NCBI RefSeq assembly: GCF_030848805.1
Contig: NC_092365.1
Span: 20,665,395 to 20,729,394 of the forward strand
Direction: 5' to 3'
Length of the DNA stretch: 64,000 nucleotides
DNA from: Temnothorax longispinosus
Taxonomy: Eukaryota > Arthropoda > Insecta > Hymenoptera > Formicidae
Under the pieces are notes generated by a model. The model was not told the origin of the DNA. It worked only from the letters and a program-made list of their open reading frames with translations, and ran no database searches. Below are positions 25,737 through 37,400 of the stretch, piece by piece. Every line of letters starts with the position of its first letter. Within the stretch, counting starts at the first letter, position 1. The translations under genes were made by a program, and so were the position numbers.

Positions 25737-27564
25737 CATAACTCAAGAATAACTCGCAACGTGCTTCGAATCTTGATCTTGGATCATCGATAAAGATCAG
25801 TAATCCGATCGAATCGTTAAGATACTGTCGCAAGCAAAATACATACGTTGCGCGTCTACAACACCTACGAAATTTGTTGCAATACTCTCGGCCGTACATT
25901 CGTTTGTTGCTGCCATCGTCAAAAGCCGGCGATTTCGTTCTTCAGCAAGCAAAACGCTTTTTCCAATCACCGCGGCTTCTCGTTCCCGACGTGTATATAC
26001 ACGGGGGCCGCGCAATAAATTCCGCCCAAATCCTCGGAGCGCCGAATCGGCCAATCGAAAAGCAATTCCCGGCATTCCGGCATTGACAATCGGTCAGCGC
26101 TCCGTCTTCGCTGGCTTGCGCACTTCCGTTCACCGTCATCGTACACCGATCGATCGGTTACAACAACCGGTACTGCTGCGGCATGCACCCGAGACACGCG
26201 CGCGCGATCGGGAAACTCCTCGCGCGACAGGATGATCTTTGACTCGAGCCGAGAGACGCGGCAGCGAGCCGAGAGGGTCGTACCAACGCGAATTTCGCGC
26301 GCGTGAGGAAGGTCAGTGACCCCCGGTGGAAGCGTTATCGAGCGGGTCAGTGGGTCGCAGAACCACGGAGCATTTTGCCCCCCCTCGTCACCGCCACCCT
26401 GCAGCCGCTACCCTCGGCCCCGCGTTGAACTATCTCGCGCCGGCCACCCACCCACCGCCCCCGCCCCTCGACATCTTTCCGTGGAAGAGCAGTGGCGGTG
26501 GCTGAATCGAATGCGCGCTTGAAATCTCCTCGACTTTGCAAAAATTTCGTCTTTCACCTGGCGCGGAATTCTCTAGCAGCGGATAACAGCTTCTGTTTCA
26601 AATGAATACGCTTTACCAGAAAACACTGTACTTGATACAGATAGACTCTGAAGTCTTCACACATAACATTCTTGCATCATCTGAATAAAAAAGAAGTCTC
26701 ATTATCTAGCACATTACACTTTATGTAGAATCGTGTCTTTTAGAAATATTCTAATTTTATTAGCTGATGTCTGACTTATTCTTTGTATTTGTGAATGCGC
26801 TTTTATTAAAATAGGTATGATAAATAATACTTCTGTCAAAGTCAATGGAAAATTCTACGGATAATTTCAGATGCGTTTAAATTAAAGCGCGTCAAAAATT
26901 TGACGTTTATTTCACGCAAATAATGATATGCCATCGAGGCTTCTCGCATTCCTCGAATGATGGACTCGTCGATGAAGATGAATTGGAAAAGGGACGGCGA
27001 GGAAATTCGTAGCGCGACAGCAGCAGCGAATTCCCCGGGACAAAGAGAACTACTCCCCGCTCCTGCTTCTGTCGACAGAAATCACGGAAATGCTCAATAA
27101 GCTTTGATGCCAGAAAAGCTTACCTATGCAAATGAAATTAATCCACAAGAGTAATCAGAGAAATGGAAGTGGTTTATTTTACACGTGAAAATTAGCTAAT
27201 AGCAAAAGCGTAGTAACGCAATTATATCGCCGACGTTCTGTGGGAAAATATACTAGAATGAGAAGTGTGAACTCTCGACAAATTTGCCCCCTCCAAATGA
27301 GAAAACCCTTTTTTTCCTCTTTGCGGAAATGGGATGATGCACCGTTAAACATCCGCAAATTCTTCATCACGATTTCCCGCGTCCAAGACGCGTTTACGTC
27401 TGTAAAAAGGGATTTCAAGAAGTGGTCGAAGACGGGGACGGAAAAATCCACAAAGACGTAAAGACGCGGGACTCTGCCGAGGCGGAGAACGTAGGGCGTC
27501 GGAGAACGTATAAGCTGACACGAAGAGGATGGGGGACATCATCTCCCCCGAGGAGGGAAGCGGA

Positions 27565-27673
27565 GGAGAGCCAGAGAGAGAGTTAGAGAGATAGAGGGAA
27601 AAAGAAAGAGAAGCGAGAGAGAGAGAAAGAGAGATAGAGAGGAGGGGAGGGAGAGGGAGAGAGAGAGAAAAGA
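27565..27673. repeat. Purine (GA-rich) tract
   Basis: About 110 bp is almost entirely A and G on the + strand, with many GAGAG words. It lies just upstream of the TATA-like element at 27689. Such tracts can bind GAGA-factor-type proteins; that role is inference here. Confidence 0.75.
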
Positions 27674-27688
27674 GCACCCCCGCGGCTC

Positions 27689-28172
27689 TATATAGACCAA
27701 AAGCTCTCGCGTTCGCATTGCGCTTGTGCGAGAAGCTGCCGTTGCCCGGGAAGAGACCTCCCGGCCAGCCTCAGTCTCCGGGATGCTGGGGGCGGCGATC
27801 GTGATTCTACCCCCATTCTCGTGGCGCTCCGATAACACAGCCCGACTGATTGCAGCGCGGTCCCGTTCGCTTCTCGGCGACCACTCGAATTAGCCCTCGT
27901 CTCTCTTGCCTCCTGCTCATCTCGCTCTCGGCTCGGCGCGCGCGAGGAGAGGAACCCCGGGCTCCGTTGTCTCCCTTGAAACGGGTCCACCCTCCGTCTC
28001 GGCGCCGCCGTTGCCGCATCCGTCCGATCCGTCTATCCCCTGTCTCCCTCTTTCTCTCTCCGGGGATCCCAATCCGCCCTCCGTCCCTTCTCCGCGTCCA
28101 CGCTTCACACCCTTTTCCGCCGAAGCTGGGGCGCAGTCACCGCGAGGGCCTTCAGCCAACCGCCTCTGGCAG
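27689..28172 (+). promoter_or_regulatory. Putative TATA promoter and non-coding first exon of gene 2
   Basis: TATATAG at 27689-27695 stands at the edge of a GC-rich block that ends in a strong donor, CAG then GTGAGT, at 28173. The frame running through the block to the donor has no ATG, so the block is best read as a 5' UTR exon beginning about 30 bp after the TATA. A plausible partner is the acceptor-like cag at 29163-29165, just before the ATG at 29194. GA and TC tracts flank the block on either side. No transcript evidence is available. Confidence 0.4.
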
Positions 28173-28370
28173 GTGAGTCTCTCCTGTCATCTGTCGTCGC
28201 GGGTGCGTCGCGACGCTCAAAGTGGTGGTCGTTGTCGGTCAGCGGAGCGTACAGTGCACTAGAACCCTGGGAGATTCAGCCGCGCTCGTGTGTGCACGGA
28301 ATTTTCCATTAGCTCGTTCGACCGAGTACGCGAGATCAGAGACCTTCGTATTAGGTCTTAGGGACCTCCG

Positions 28371-28423
28371 CTTCTTTCTCTCTCTTTCTATCTCTCTCGC
28401 TCTTTCTCTCTTTCTCTTGTTTT

Positions 28424-28475
<52 letters not shown>

Positions 28476-28500
28476 CTCGCTCTCTCTCTCCCTCTCCTTC
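28371..28500. repeat. TC microsatellite / pyrimidine tract
   Basis: A nearly pure pyrimidine tract with about 23 uninterrupted TC units (about 28427-28472). It lies in the presumed intron just downstream of the putative first exon ending at 28172. The Ser/Leu-rich ORF reading through it is an artefact of the repeat. Confidence 0.95.
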
Positions 28501-29193
28501 TCCGCCATTCATCTACCTCTTGGTACCGCTTGCGTATTCTTCTCGATTCATTTGTAGCCTCAGCTTCCTGTTCCTCTGCAGTTCGATTCTGCCGACGATT
28601 CGCAAACTGGAGCGCTATACAGAGTCCTCTTTCCCGCTTTCGCGCAGTGAAGAGAATCGAACGATATTACTCAAAGATTTATTGTCGTAGATGATTATAG
28701 AATATACAAATCAAATATATTATATACATATATGTAACATAAAATATATACTATATCTTGTGTTATATTTTACGTACACATATATGACACGTCATATATT
28801 ACCGATCATATTACGCAGTACTTCTATCACGAGAAAGGGTGTGCTCCATTTCTGCACTTCAGCAGAAAGAGCATTAACCGATACGAAGAATCAAAGCGCA
28901 GGCGCTTCCGGCGGAAGAGAGGAATAAGCGGTTACGAGATTTAGTCGACCTGAATTATTTAATATCGTCAAGATAATTTGCGATAGTCAATTAGTTAATA
29001 CGACCGTTTGATTGAACTCGATTAATACCGAGGCGTGCACCAAAATGGCCGCACGAGGTACCAGCGCTTCCGAAACACGACCACCACGTAGGGGGCACTT
29101 GAGCTCGCGGGGGTACTAGATCGATTTGTTACGAGATCGTTTGAGTATCTTTTGACGATCGTCAGGAGCTCGTGAGACAAGACGAAATCCACG

Positions 29194-29393
29194 ATGGTGG
29201 GCGGTGGCGACTGTAAGGTCGCTACCGTAGAGGTAGAGGCGGCCGCCGGGGGCGACAACACGGCGACACTTCCGGTCACCAGGCCCCTCAATCCGCAAAA
29301 CTCGCCGCCGAACGCACAGGACAACGCCGAGAAGAACAACGCCGCGAACAAAGAAATGGAGCTGAAGAACGTGCGATCTACCCCGGCGAAAAA
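29194..29393 (+). CDS. Gene 2 alternative first coding exon (middle isoform)
   Basis: ATG at 29194 opens a 66-codon segment that ends with two bases (AA) before GTAAGG, i.e. phase 2. It joins the shared exon at 34708 in frame and completes a Lys codon. The segment is hydrophilic, with an Ala/Gly/Val-rich start, an Asn/Pro-rich middle and a charged end, and no membrane segment. This suits the cytoplasmic N-terminus of an otopetrin. With the shared exons it gives 832 residues. Phase compatibility, strand and the nearby promoter-like block support the assignment. The exon may begin at 29166, after a weak acceptor. Confidence 0.6.
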
Positions 29394-32300
29394 GTAAGGC
29401 GCACGCTGTAGAAAACGAACGAATAAAAAGATTTTTATTTAAGAATTGTCTCATCTGTTTCGAAGTCGCGAATGTAGCGCTAATATGTATAGATGAAACA
29501 AATTTTTTTTTGCACAAACCCGCTTTCTTCGGGACAATCTTATGCGAAGAAGAGGATATTATTGCGAAGCGCTTTTACCGCAAAAAAATCTACACGTACT
29601 GATATATTAAGTAACGTAACATTCCTCCTTTTTGAGTAAAATTGTCTGAGAAAGAATGGGACGTGCAGCTATTCTTTCCATCCATTACAGCTCGCTAATT
29701 TTGACCCTAACAATTTCGCTGAGGCATTAGAACTCCGGATGTTTTTCCACACAAGAATGAAAATCTAGGTCAAGTATAAAAGTCATTTAGTCCGGTTGCG
29801 GGACAGATGTTAATGGAGCATAATTATTTAACGACATGTTTATTACGTGCTTGTGAATTTATAAACTTGCAGCCTGGCGTGACTTACGGTACGGCGCAAC
29901 ACTGATTTTAATCAACCGAAGCATAATAAAGGTCTATATTTATTCAAAAGTAACGTAAATTCGAATTTTGTTTCGTGCCTTACAATGGCATGTCAACACT
30001 TGTATCGTAGGACTATATAATTACTGATTAATAAACATATGTAACTTTTTTGTCGTTGCACAGATATATTATTACTAGTAATGTTTGCAAAGAAACTTTT
30101 CCTATTGTTTCTAATAAACGCATTAATATAATTTCTATAATTCTCTCGAGAACAAGCTATTTCGCGAAATATTAATTTCCGGCTACTCGTGTTGCGTATG
30201 ACAGCGCAAATGCTTCATAACTTCACGAATAGAGATGCATCGATATACCCGTCTATACTCGAAAACATCGGTCTCCGAAGAGTGAAAGACAGCGGGCTGT
30301 CGAATAACCACAAAACGAACGCAATGCTACGCGAATAAAATAAGAATAGACAGGTGAAATGAAAGGTACGAATACCATAAAAATATGCTACGATTGATCA
30401 TCTACGCAGAATGATATGGTATTAAATACACGCAATACAATTTTACATGTTACAACATACGACTTAATGCAATTTGAAATAATCTTTCAAGGCAATTGCA
30501 TTATACAAAATTTCCGTTAATTCTAGTTTTCGGACCTTCAGGCAATTTGTATTAAATTTATTTGGGGGGATTAATCGTCTTATTAGAATACAGAATTTTA
30601 ATTAAGAAACATTATCGCCACAGAACGATAGAAAGCGTTGGTCATGTTACCTTCGTACTAGTCAAGGAATATCCGGCCTGCGAGAAACAGAGATAGCAAC
30701 AGAGGGCCCGAAATGGAAACGAGATAGTCTAGTTTGGTTTGCACTTCTATTTACGACATAGTTCGTTAACCCTATGCGGCTGGATATGTGTCGCTCGTAT
30801 CACATATGTGTACGGCGTGCATAATAGATATGTACATTTACGCAACGAATGATAATTAATCATTAATTATTTCCGAGAAGTATTGATTAAAATATGCAGT
30901 TAAAAAAAAAACAGAAAAAAATCCAATTTCTACTTTTACGAAATAATTTCTATAAATTACAAAATTGCAATTACTTAAATTACGTTTTATCTAAAACAAC
31001 ACTACACTTTTTATTTTCTTGCATTGCGTTTTCTCGTATATCGCTTTAAATTTCTACAAACGACTATACTAAAAAAGGAAAGTATGTGTCTATGCTGCGT
31101 CTGTGTATGCGTATGGACTGGTATGTTAAAGGTGTTCACAGGCATGTTGACACAAAAACTATATAGAGCCGCCGATAAATCGGACAGTTCGCGCGCTACT
31201 TTTCAATTGACTAATATTGATTTGACGACAAGTGGTAGCCATATGCATTTCGCGACGAAGCAATAGGTGGATCTCGGATTACACAGCCGCAGTCGCAATT
31301 GCATTAACGCGTCCTCAAGCCGATGCCACCGGCAGTCAATGCGTTGCGCTCGCCGCAAAACAGTGCCGCCACAAATCTCTCGCGGGCTGCAATTCATCCT
31401 AAATTTAATTAACACGGAAATTGAAATTTCCATTCGTGCAGTGTTGTGAAATACGGGCGCGCGACTTATATATCAAGTGATTTGTAATAGTTTTGCAAAA
31501 TTGTGTCGTGCCACACAACAGTGGTTTTACGAAATTCGCGATAATGTGAGAGTGTTATTGAACGGTTTGTGTATACGGGTATAAATAGAATTTAAAATAT
31601 GATTGATTCGCGAAAGCTGAGAAATTTATTTGACGATTTATAACCGCTAAAAGTTCTATTGATGTCTCAGTGCGGAAATAAGTCAATCGGTCAAAGGGCC
31701 CCCTCGTAATCAAAGAGAATCGATGCAAACCCGATTACCGCCAATCATAAAATTACGGCTACAGACGGCTTCTCTCGTTGTTACAGGCAAAGTAAATAGG
31801 CCGGAAATAGAGAGTCTGACGAGATGCAGCCTTTTGTGGGACAGAGATAAGAATTTATCGATTGGAGATGTAAATACCGGTTCTCCGGTACAATTTTTCT
31901 AACGCTTTGTGCAACTCTCAACCCGTAATTTTATAACATTACACACACGATATGCGGTGTAATGATTGACTTGACTTAAACGAGTGCACGATTTCTAATA
32001 CGCCCAATTCGAATACGCGAATGGTTTGATTCTCCGGATGGTGTGCCGCGAAACGCTTGAAAGGATTTGAGAAAGGATAGAGCCTTGAAAGGGATTGAGG
32101 CGAGGTTAAGCCCATAAGAGGGCGAGGAAACAGGGAGGAGCACCGACGCCGAAAGTAGGTACTTCGAGATATCGACCAGCCAGTCTGGACCGTTCCACGT
32201 CCGCGCGCTGTTTCCATTTTCTCGTTCGCTCCTTGTTCGCAACTGGAAAAAGGCATGATTGCAACACCGCCTCTTTCACGCGTACAGCAAAAAAGATTAC

Positions 32301-33470
32301 GAGAGATTACACTTTTCTTCGATCTCTTGCTCTGCCATTCTTAGCTTTAGAGAGAGCAAAGTTAGTTTGCTAACTTGTGTCCCCAATCGTCCCCAAGATC
32401 AAAGAATCGAAGTAATCTTTCTCGTATTGCTTTCGATATTAAAACGATATGATTATCCTAAACGTAAAACTTTTTCGAATTTATGGAGATAGCGTATTTC
32501 ATGATTCGATGACTTGATAATGGTGGTTAGCAATGAAGCAAATAGAATGAGATATTGAGCAATATCCAAGACGAGAAACTCATCCATTGTAATTGAGGTA
32601 TTCTGCCTACCAGCCTAATTGTGACGAACAATAGCCGCGAAGTCTGCCTGATCAATCCAATTAGGAGCGGGTTAGTTATACGACTCTTCCAGCTAATTAA
32701 TATCGCGAAACTGAATTTACGCACTGTAACACGCTTACTTCTATAAAACAGATGCGTGCGCAAAACGCCGACGTAACAAATAAATGACGTATACAGATAC
32801 ACTAAAATCGCCAGATGCATATTTCTCTATTGATTCTTCGACCAACTTTAATAATTGATTTTTCAGTATAGTAGAATCGCTAAGAAAACTTTGATTTAGA
32901 GTTCAATTACACAAATACGCAATTAAAAATGGAAAGATAAAGCAAACGGTCATATTTTTATTGGATAAAATCATCTCTAAACCGGTCGAGGAAGCTGGTA
33001 GTCAGATGAATGTCCTCCCCTCCGTGATTCCGTGTTACCTTTTATGTAATAAATTATGATAGGTAAAAGCGATAGGTAACCTGCTTTAAATAAAAACTGC
33101 GATTCACGCTCTCGTAAGACGGAAAATATCACCGCCTCTACTCTAACACGTGCATCCGGGGAGAAAAAAAAATCCCTGACGCGAGTGTACAAGCTCGTGT
33201 GGGACACAATAAAGTCTGCACCCCAACCCATGAAATGCCACCGTGACAAAGGGCGGTTAAGCCCTTCTCTCAACGTAGTAGACGCATCGCATACATACGT
33301 GTCGTCGCGCGGCGTCGCGGGCGTCGTTGAGCGGAGCGAAGCGGAGCAGAGTGGCGCGGCGCGGCGCGGCCCCTCCTGCGTGCGCGCTGCGCGGCCCCGT
33401 TTTCCCGTGGAAAAGCCTCATTTCCCGCGCGATTGATTCCCGGTGAGATCGCGCCGAGTTTGCGACCGGC
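29394..33470 (+). other. Intron of gene 2, nothing recognised
   Basis: About 4 kb of mostly AT-rich DNA with modest GC-rich pieces near 31290-31390 and 33290-33440. ORFs are short, overlap on both strands and lack motifs. I found no exon that fits the gene 2 frame here. Confidence 0.5.
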
Positions 33471-33472
33471 AT

Positions 33473-33549
33473 TATATATAGACTATCGATTGCGCCGCCT
33501 AACCTTTGAGTGAGAAAAAGAGCGTAACGAGGATGAGGAGCGCGGATAA
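33473..33549 (+). promoter_or_regulatory. Putative TATA promoter with a minimal coding first exon of gene 2
   Basis: TATATATA at 33473-33480 directly follows a very GC-rich block (about 33300-33470). About 53 bp downstream is ATG at 33533, then 17 coding bases (MRSAD plus AA) up to GTACGT at 33550. This is again phase 2 and joins the shared exon at 34708 in frame, which would give a 771-residue isoform with almost no N-terminal extension. The pieces fit, but the exon is too short for coding statistics and may be chance. Confidence 0.35.
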
Positions 33550-34446
33550 GTACGTCCGAGATGTTCGAGCGTCAGTCATGCTCGTCGATTAAAAGCGAAT
33601 GCACCAGGTCAACTGTTATTGAAGATCGACCGCTTCGCCGCGTTCCGCGTTCCGCGTAATCGTGCCACTCGTACCAAGATCACGCGATGCGCGATCGAAA
33701 TTAACGAAACCGTTATACCAATTTGTAAAATACCGTCGAGTGTTCAGATCATGTGTGATCCACAAATGTCGATTTATTAATTATATTACTTCCGGTTGAT
33801 GAACGGTAAACGGTGCATTGCTAAGTGTGGGCTAGTGTGTCAGTGTTTTTTTTTTATCAGTGACAGATTGCGATGCATAATTTTAAAATTTTTGATTGCC
33901 AACGGAGTAAATAAATGTCATAATTTGATTGCTCGGCTGTTTGATTGTTTGACAGACAATTTTGTTATTATCCACTTTTGGTTATCAATAAAAAATCTTA
34001 TAATACGCAGTGTTATGCAGGTTAAATAGAATATCGAGGGCACGGTAGTTATATTTGGTGAAAACAATGAAAATTCGATGAGCCCGAATGCCATTATGGT
34101 TGAAAGGCGAAAGCAGAAATAGCACGTTCGTGCGAATCGACTTGCACGATCACAACGAGCGCAACAGTCGACGTTTGTTATATTCGAAGTAGGACACGAT
34201 GCAAGTGACATAAATCAATTAGCAATAATAAATAGCTAATACAAAATTAAATTAATAGCAATTAATTAGTTAAAAGCAGTGACATTTAAATAATAATGAA
34301 ATTTATCTAAAAGTGACTGTGTAACACTAAAAGATTCTGCGCGTGGAACGCGCAGGAACACGTATAAGCGTTCATTTAAAACAAAAAATAAAATTTTAAA
34401 CTTTTAAAGTCATCTCGCAGTGCCGAATTTTGAGTAAAAAATCATC
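33550..34446 (+). other. Intron / upstream region of gene 2 short isoform
   Basis: AT-rich sequence between the putative minimal first exon and the ATG at 34447. An acceptor-like cag ends at 34420. If it were joined to the exon ending at 33549, the frame would stop at once, so the 34447 start is better read as having its own promoter or a non-coding upstream exon. No TATA box is evident. Confidence 0.4.
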
Positions 34447-37400
34447 ATGGAAGTCGAAGTTGTACCTTTCGTTGATAATAACGGCAAGAAGGACACGCCA
34501 CGACGGGGTAGCAGAGTGCAAATTGTTCAGAAAAAAGGGTGAGGCCATTATTCGGACATGACATATACGATACGAGATAATCCGATGAATCTTTTGTCTG
34601 TCGATGTAACTGATTCTTACTACATAGATTGACTATCATCTGGCAGGTGTCATATTTCGATACTATTACGTTGTGAAAGACAACGCTCACGTCGCTTCTT
34701 ATTTCAGAACGTCGCTCTTCATCATTATGAGCTTCATCTACTCGAAGCTGCTCATAGTCGTGTGCATCGCCTACGTGATAAGCGAAGTGGTGACGCACAA
34801 ACTGCCGCTGTACTATTACGAGGGATTCTTCACATACCTTTACGGCATGAGTATCCTGTTCCTGTTGTACGTCTTCTGCTTCCTCCTTCAAGAGAGCGCT
34901 TGCTGTGCGAGGGGAGGCGATACGCCACCACCGCCACCGAGACCGCCCAAATCTGGTTGGACCGCTAAGGAACCCAAGGACAAGAACAAGAAGAAGGATA
35001 AGAAGGAAAAGGACCAGAAGCAGCCGAAGCAGACCAAAAAGGAAACTCAGGTTCTCAAAAAATATTAGCTTTTCACGAGAAACGAGGAATCTCTAATCTA
35101 ATATAAACATACCTAATTAACAATTTTAATTAATGATCGATATTTCGTTAAGGGGTTATAGGAGTGTAGCGAACAGAAAATAGAGCACTTCTCAACATTA
35201 TATAAGATTTAAAAAGATAGATAGTGTTTTTTTCTGGGGAAAAAAACATTTTTAATAATAAACATAAGATTTAAGATTTCAACAAAAATATTGAAATAAT
35301 TAACAATAGTAGTGTCTTAAATAATCATTATGATCCATGCGCGCATGCATAATACCCAAGATTTTAGCTTTAGTAAATAGCAGATATTTTTTAACTTTAC
35401 ACTTATCATTTTTAGTTCATGGAAGGAATTTTAAAAAATTTTATTTTTTGCAAAGCTATAGACATTTAAATATTTGCATTTTCTTGAAAAATGTTTTTTT
35501 TTATAACTTAAAGAAAAAAATTAAAAGTAGGAAAAAACCTTCGTGAATTGATGCAAAATATTATTAAAATGTTACTTAAAAATTTCAAATTAATCGGATA
35601 AACCATTTTCAAAAATAATATTTTGAGAAAAACGCGTTTAGAGTCGTTAAGACGTAAACTTTGTAATTTTTAATAATTTACTTATAACTTATTAATTTAT
35701 ATTAGTTTCATTTTTATGACATCAAATGGAAAATAAATAAAGAATTTTTAATTTTTTGAAATTTTTAAAGTCCTAATCTCTTTGTTCGAAGTAAGAACGC
35801 ATGCTTTAATACTTGATTTGTGCACTTATTTATCTATTTATTTTTAATAACATTTTACAACCTTGTAAAGTCTTTTTTTATTTTACACTAGCCTTCATCT
35901 CGTGATATGATCGTATATTTAACGGATAAAACAGTAAAATTATTTATAGGGACCTATGTAATGTGAAAGGTTCACACTATGATTGCAACAAGTTTCTAAT
36001 TTTGAGCAAGTTTCACGGTTACGACAATGGCACGTTACCCGTGAAATTTATGAACGTGAATTTTAGTTAACGCGTAGTATCTAACAATATGTTATGCGGA
36101 TATTCTCGACGTGCGTGTAATTGATGCGTTAATTGCTGCTTTTTATTTCGAATGTCTTTACCTAAATTTCTTGTAACAAAAATACAATTTAGTTGCGTTT
36201 TATTATTGCGTGCAATTTCAACAAAGATTTGAGTAATTTTTTAACGATGTTATATATTATATATGCTTGCAATTCTCTATTAATAGTATATTTATTTTAT
36301 GTATAAACAATTTCCCAATGTAAAATTAATTAAATTCCGAATTTCTAAAGTAATATTTCTACGAGAATATATACATTTTGATTATATTATCGTGAAAGGC
36401 ACCATTTTTGCAGGATGCGACTGATGTTGAAGCTGGTGTGGCTACACGAATTTTACGGAAACGAAAGACTTCGCAAAATGACCATAGCCATGGAAGCTTC
36501 TTCCTCAGAATTGGTGCAATAGGTAAGTTCACAATTTTTTCGGGAATACTAAAAAATTGTTCTTAACTGATGCAAATAATATCAATAAAAACTGATTAAA
36601 CATAATTTGTTAGCGTTTGGACTGGGTACTATGGTATACAACGGTTTGGAATTCGGCGCGTTCTTCGAAGTGCCATTTACATCACCCTGCTATCAGATAT
36701 TACAAGGCATCAATCCGGTGCTGCAGATGATCTTCACCTTTATGCAGATGTACTTTATTTTCATGAATTCTCGAGTACGTATTTGAAATTGCGAAACGAA
36801 CGACAAACCGAAGGAGGGAGAATTAGAAAAATGCAAATTACGATATTCTTTTCACAGTTGAACATCCATCGTTTTAAAGTCATCGCTCGCTTCGGTCTGA
36901 TGCACGTGGTCGCGACGAATCTCTGCGTATGGATACGCACGCTGGTTCTGGAGAGTCTCAAGGAGATCACTCAGTATCACAAAAAACTAGGCCAGGTTGA
37001 GGCGGGGATTCTCGGTAAGCGATCTATATTAGAATTAATCGGTATCATCGTTCGAACCGCGCCGAAGCGATGGTACGCCAAGTTCAAGTACTCTGGCGAT
37101 TACGCTGTCGACGTGCCAATATATCGATGTGCCGACATTTGCAGAGAGCATCAAGCAGCACTCGATGCGAAACGCAGGGGCCATATTGGGTACCGAGCCG
37201 CGCGACATGGCACAATTACGAGAGGCTCCTCTCACGGCCTCTTCGAGGTCGACGACCGTCGTGCCGACCAGCACGGTTGTGACAGTTGGCACTGCTTTGG
37301 GTCGCGTGATGACAACGACAGCCAGATCAATCGCGGACGCGTTCACCTCGCCGTCTCCAACGTCCACCTCGACCACCTGGACAACCCCGTCGACGACGAC

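Larger units (their letters stand above)
23049..29165 (+). other. Intron of gene 2, with elements and an internal promoter region
   Basis: A large intron of the long isoform. It holds the inverted-repeat element at 25060-25736, a GC-rich patch at about 25900-26530, the purine tract at 27565-27673, a TATA-containing GC-rich promoter-like region at 27689-28172 and a TC microsatellite at about 28371-28500. I see no other protein-coding exon that fits phase and frame. Confidence 0.5.

Noticed and set aside
27850..28172. Open frame running in phase 2 into the strong donor at 28173, as a further N-terminus of gene 2
   Set aside because: The frame has no ATG and is preceded by a stop, so the segment is better read as 5' UTR.
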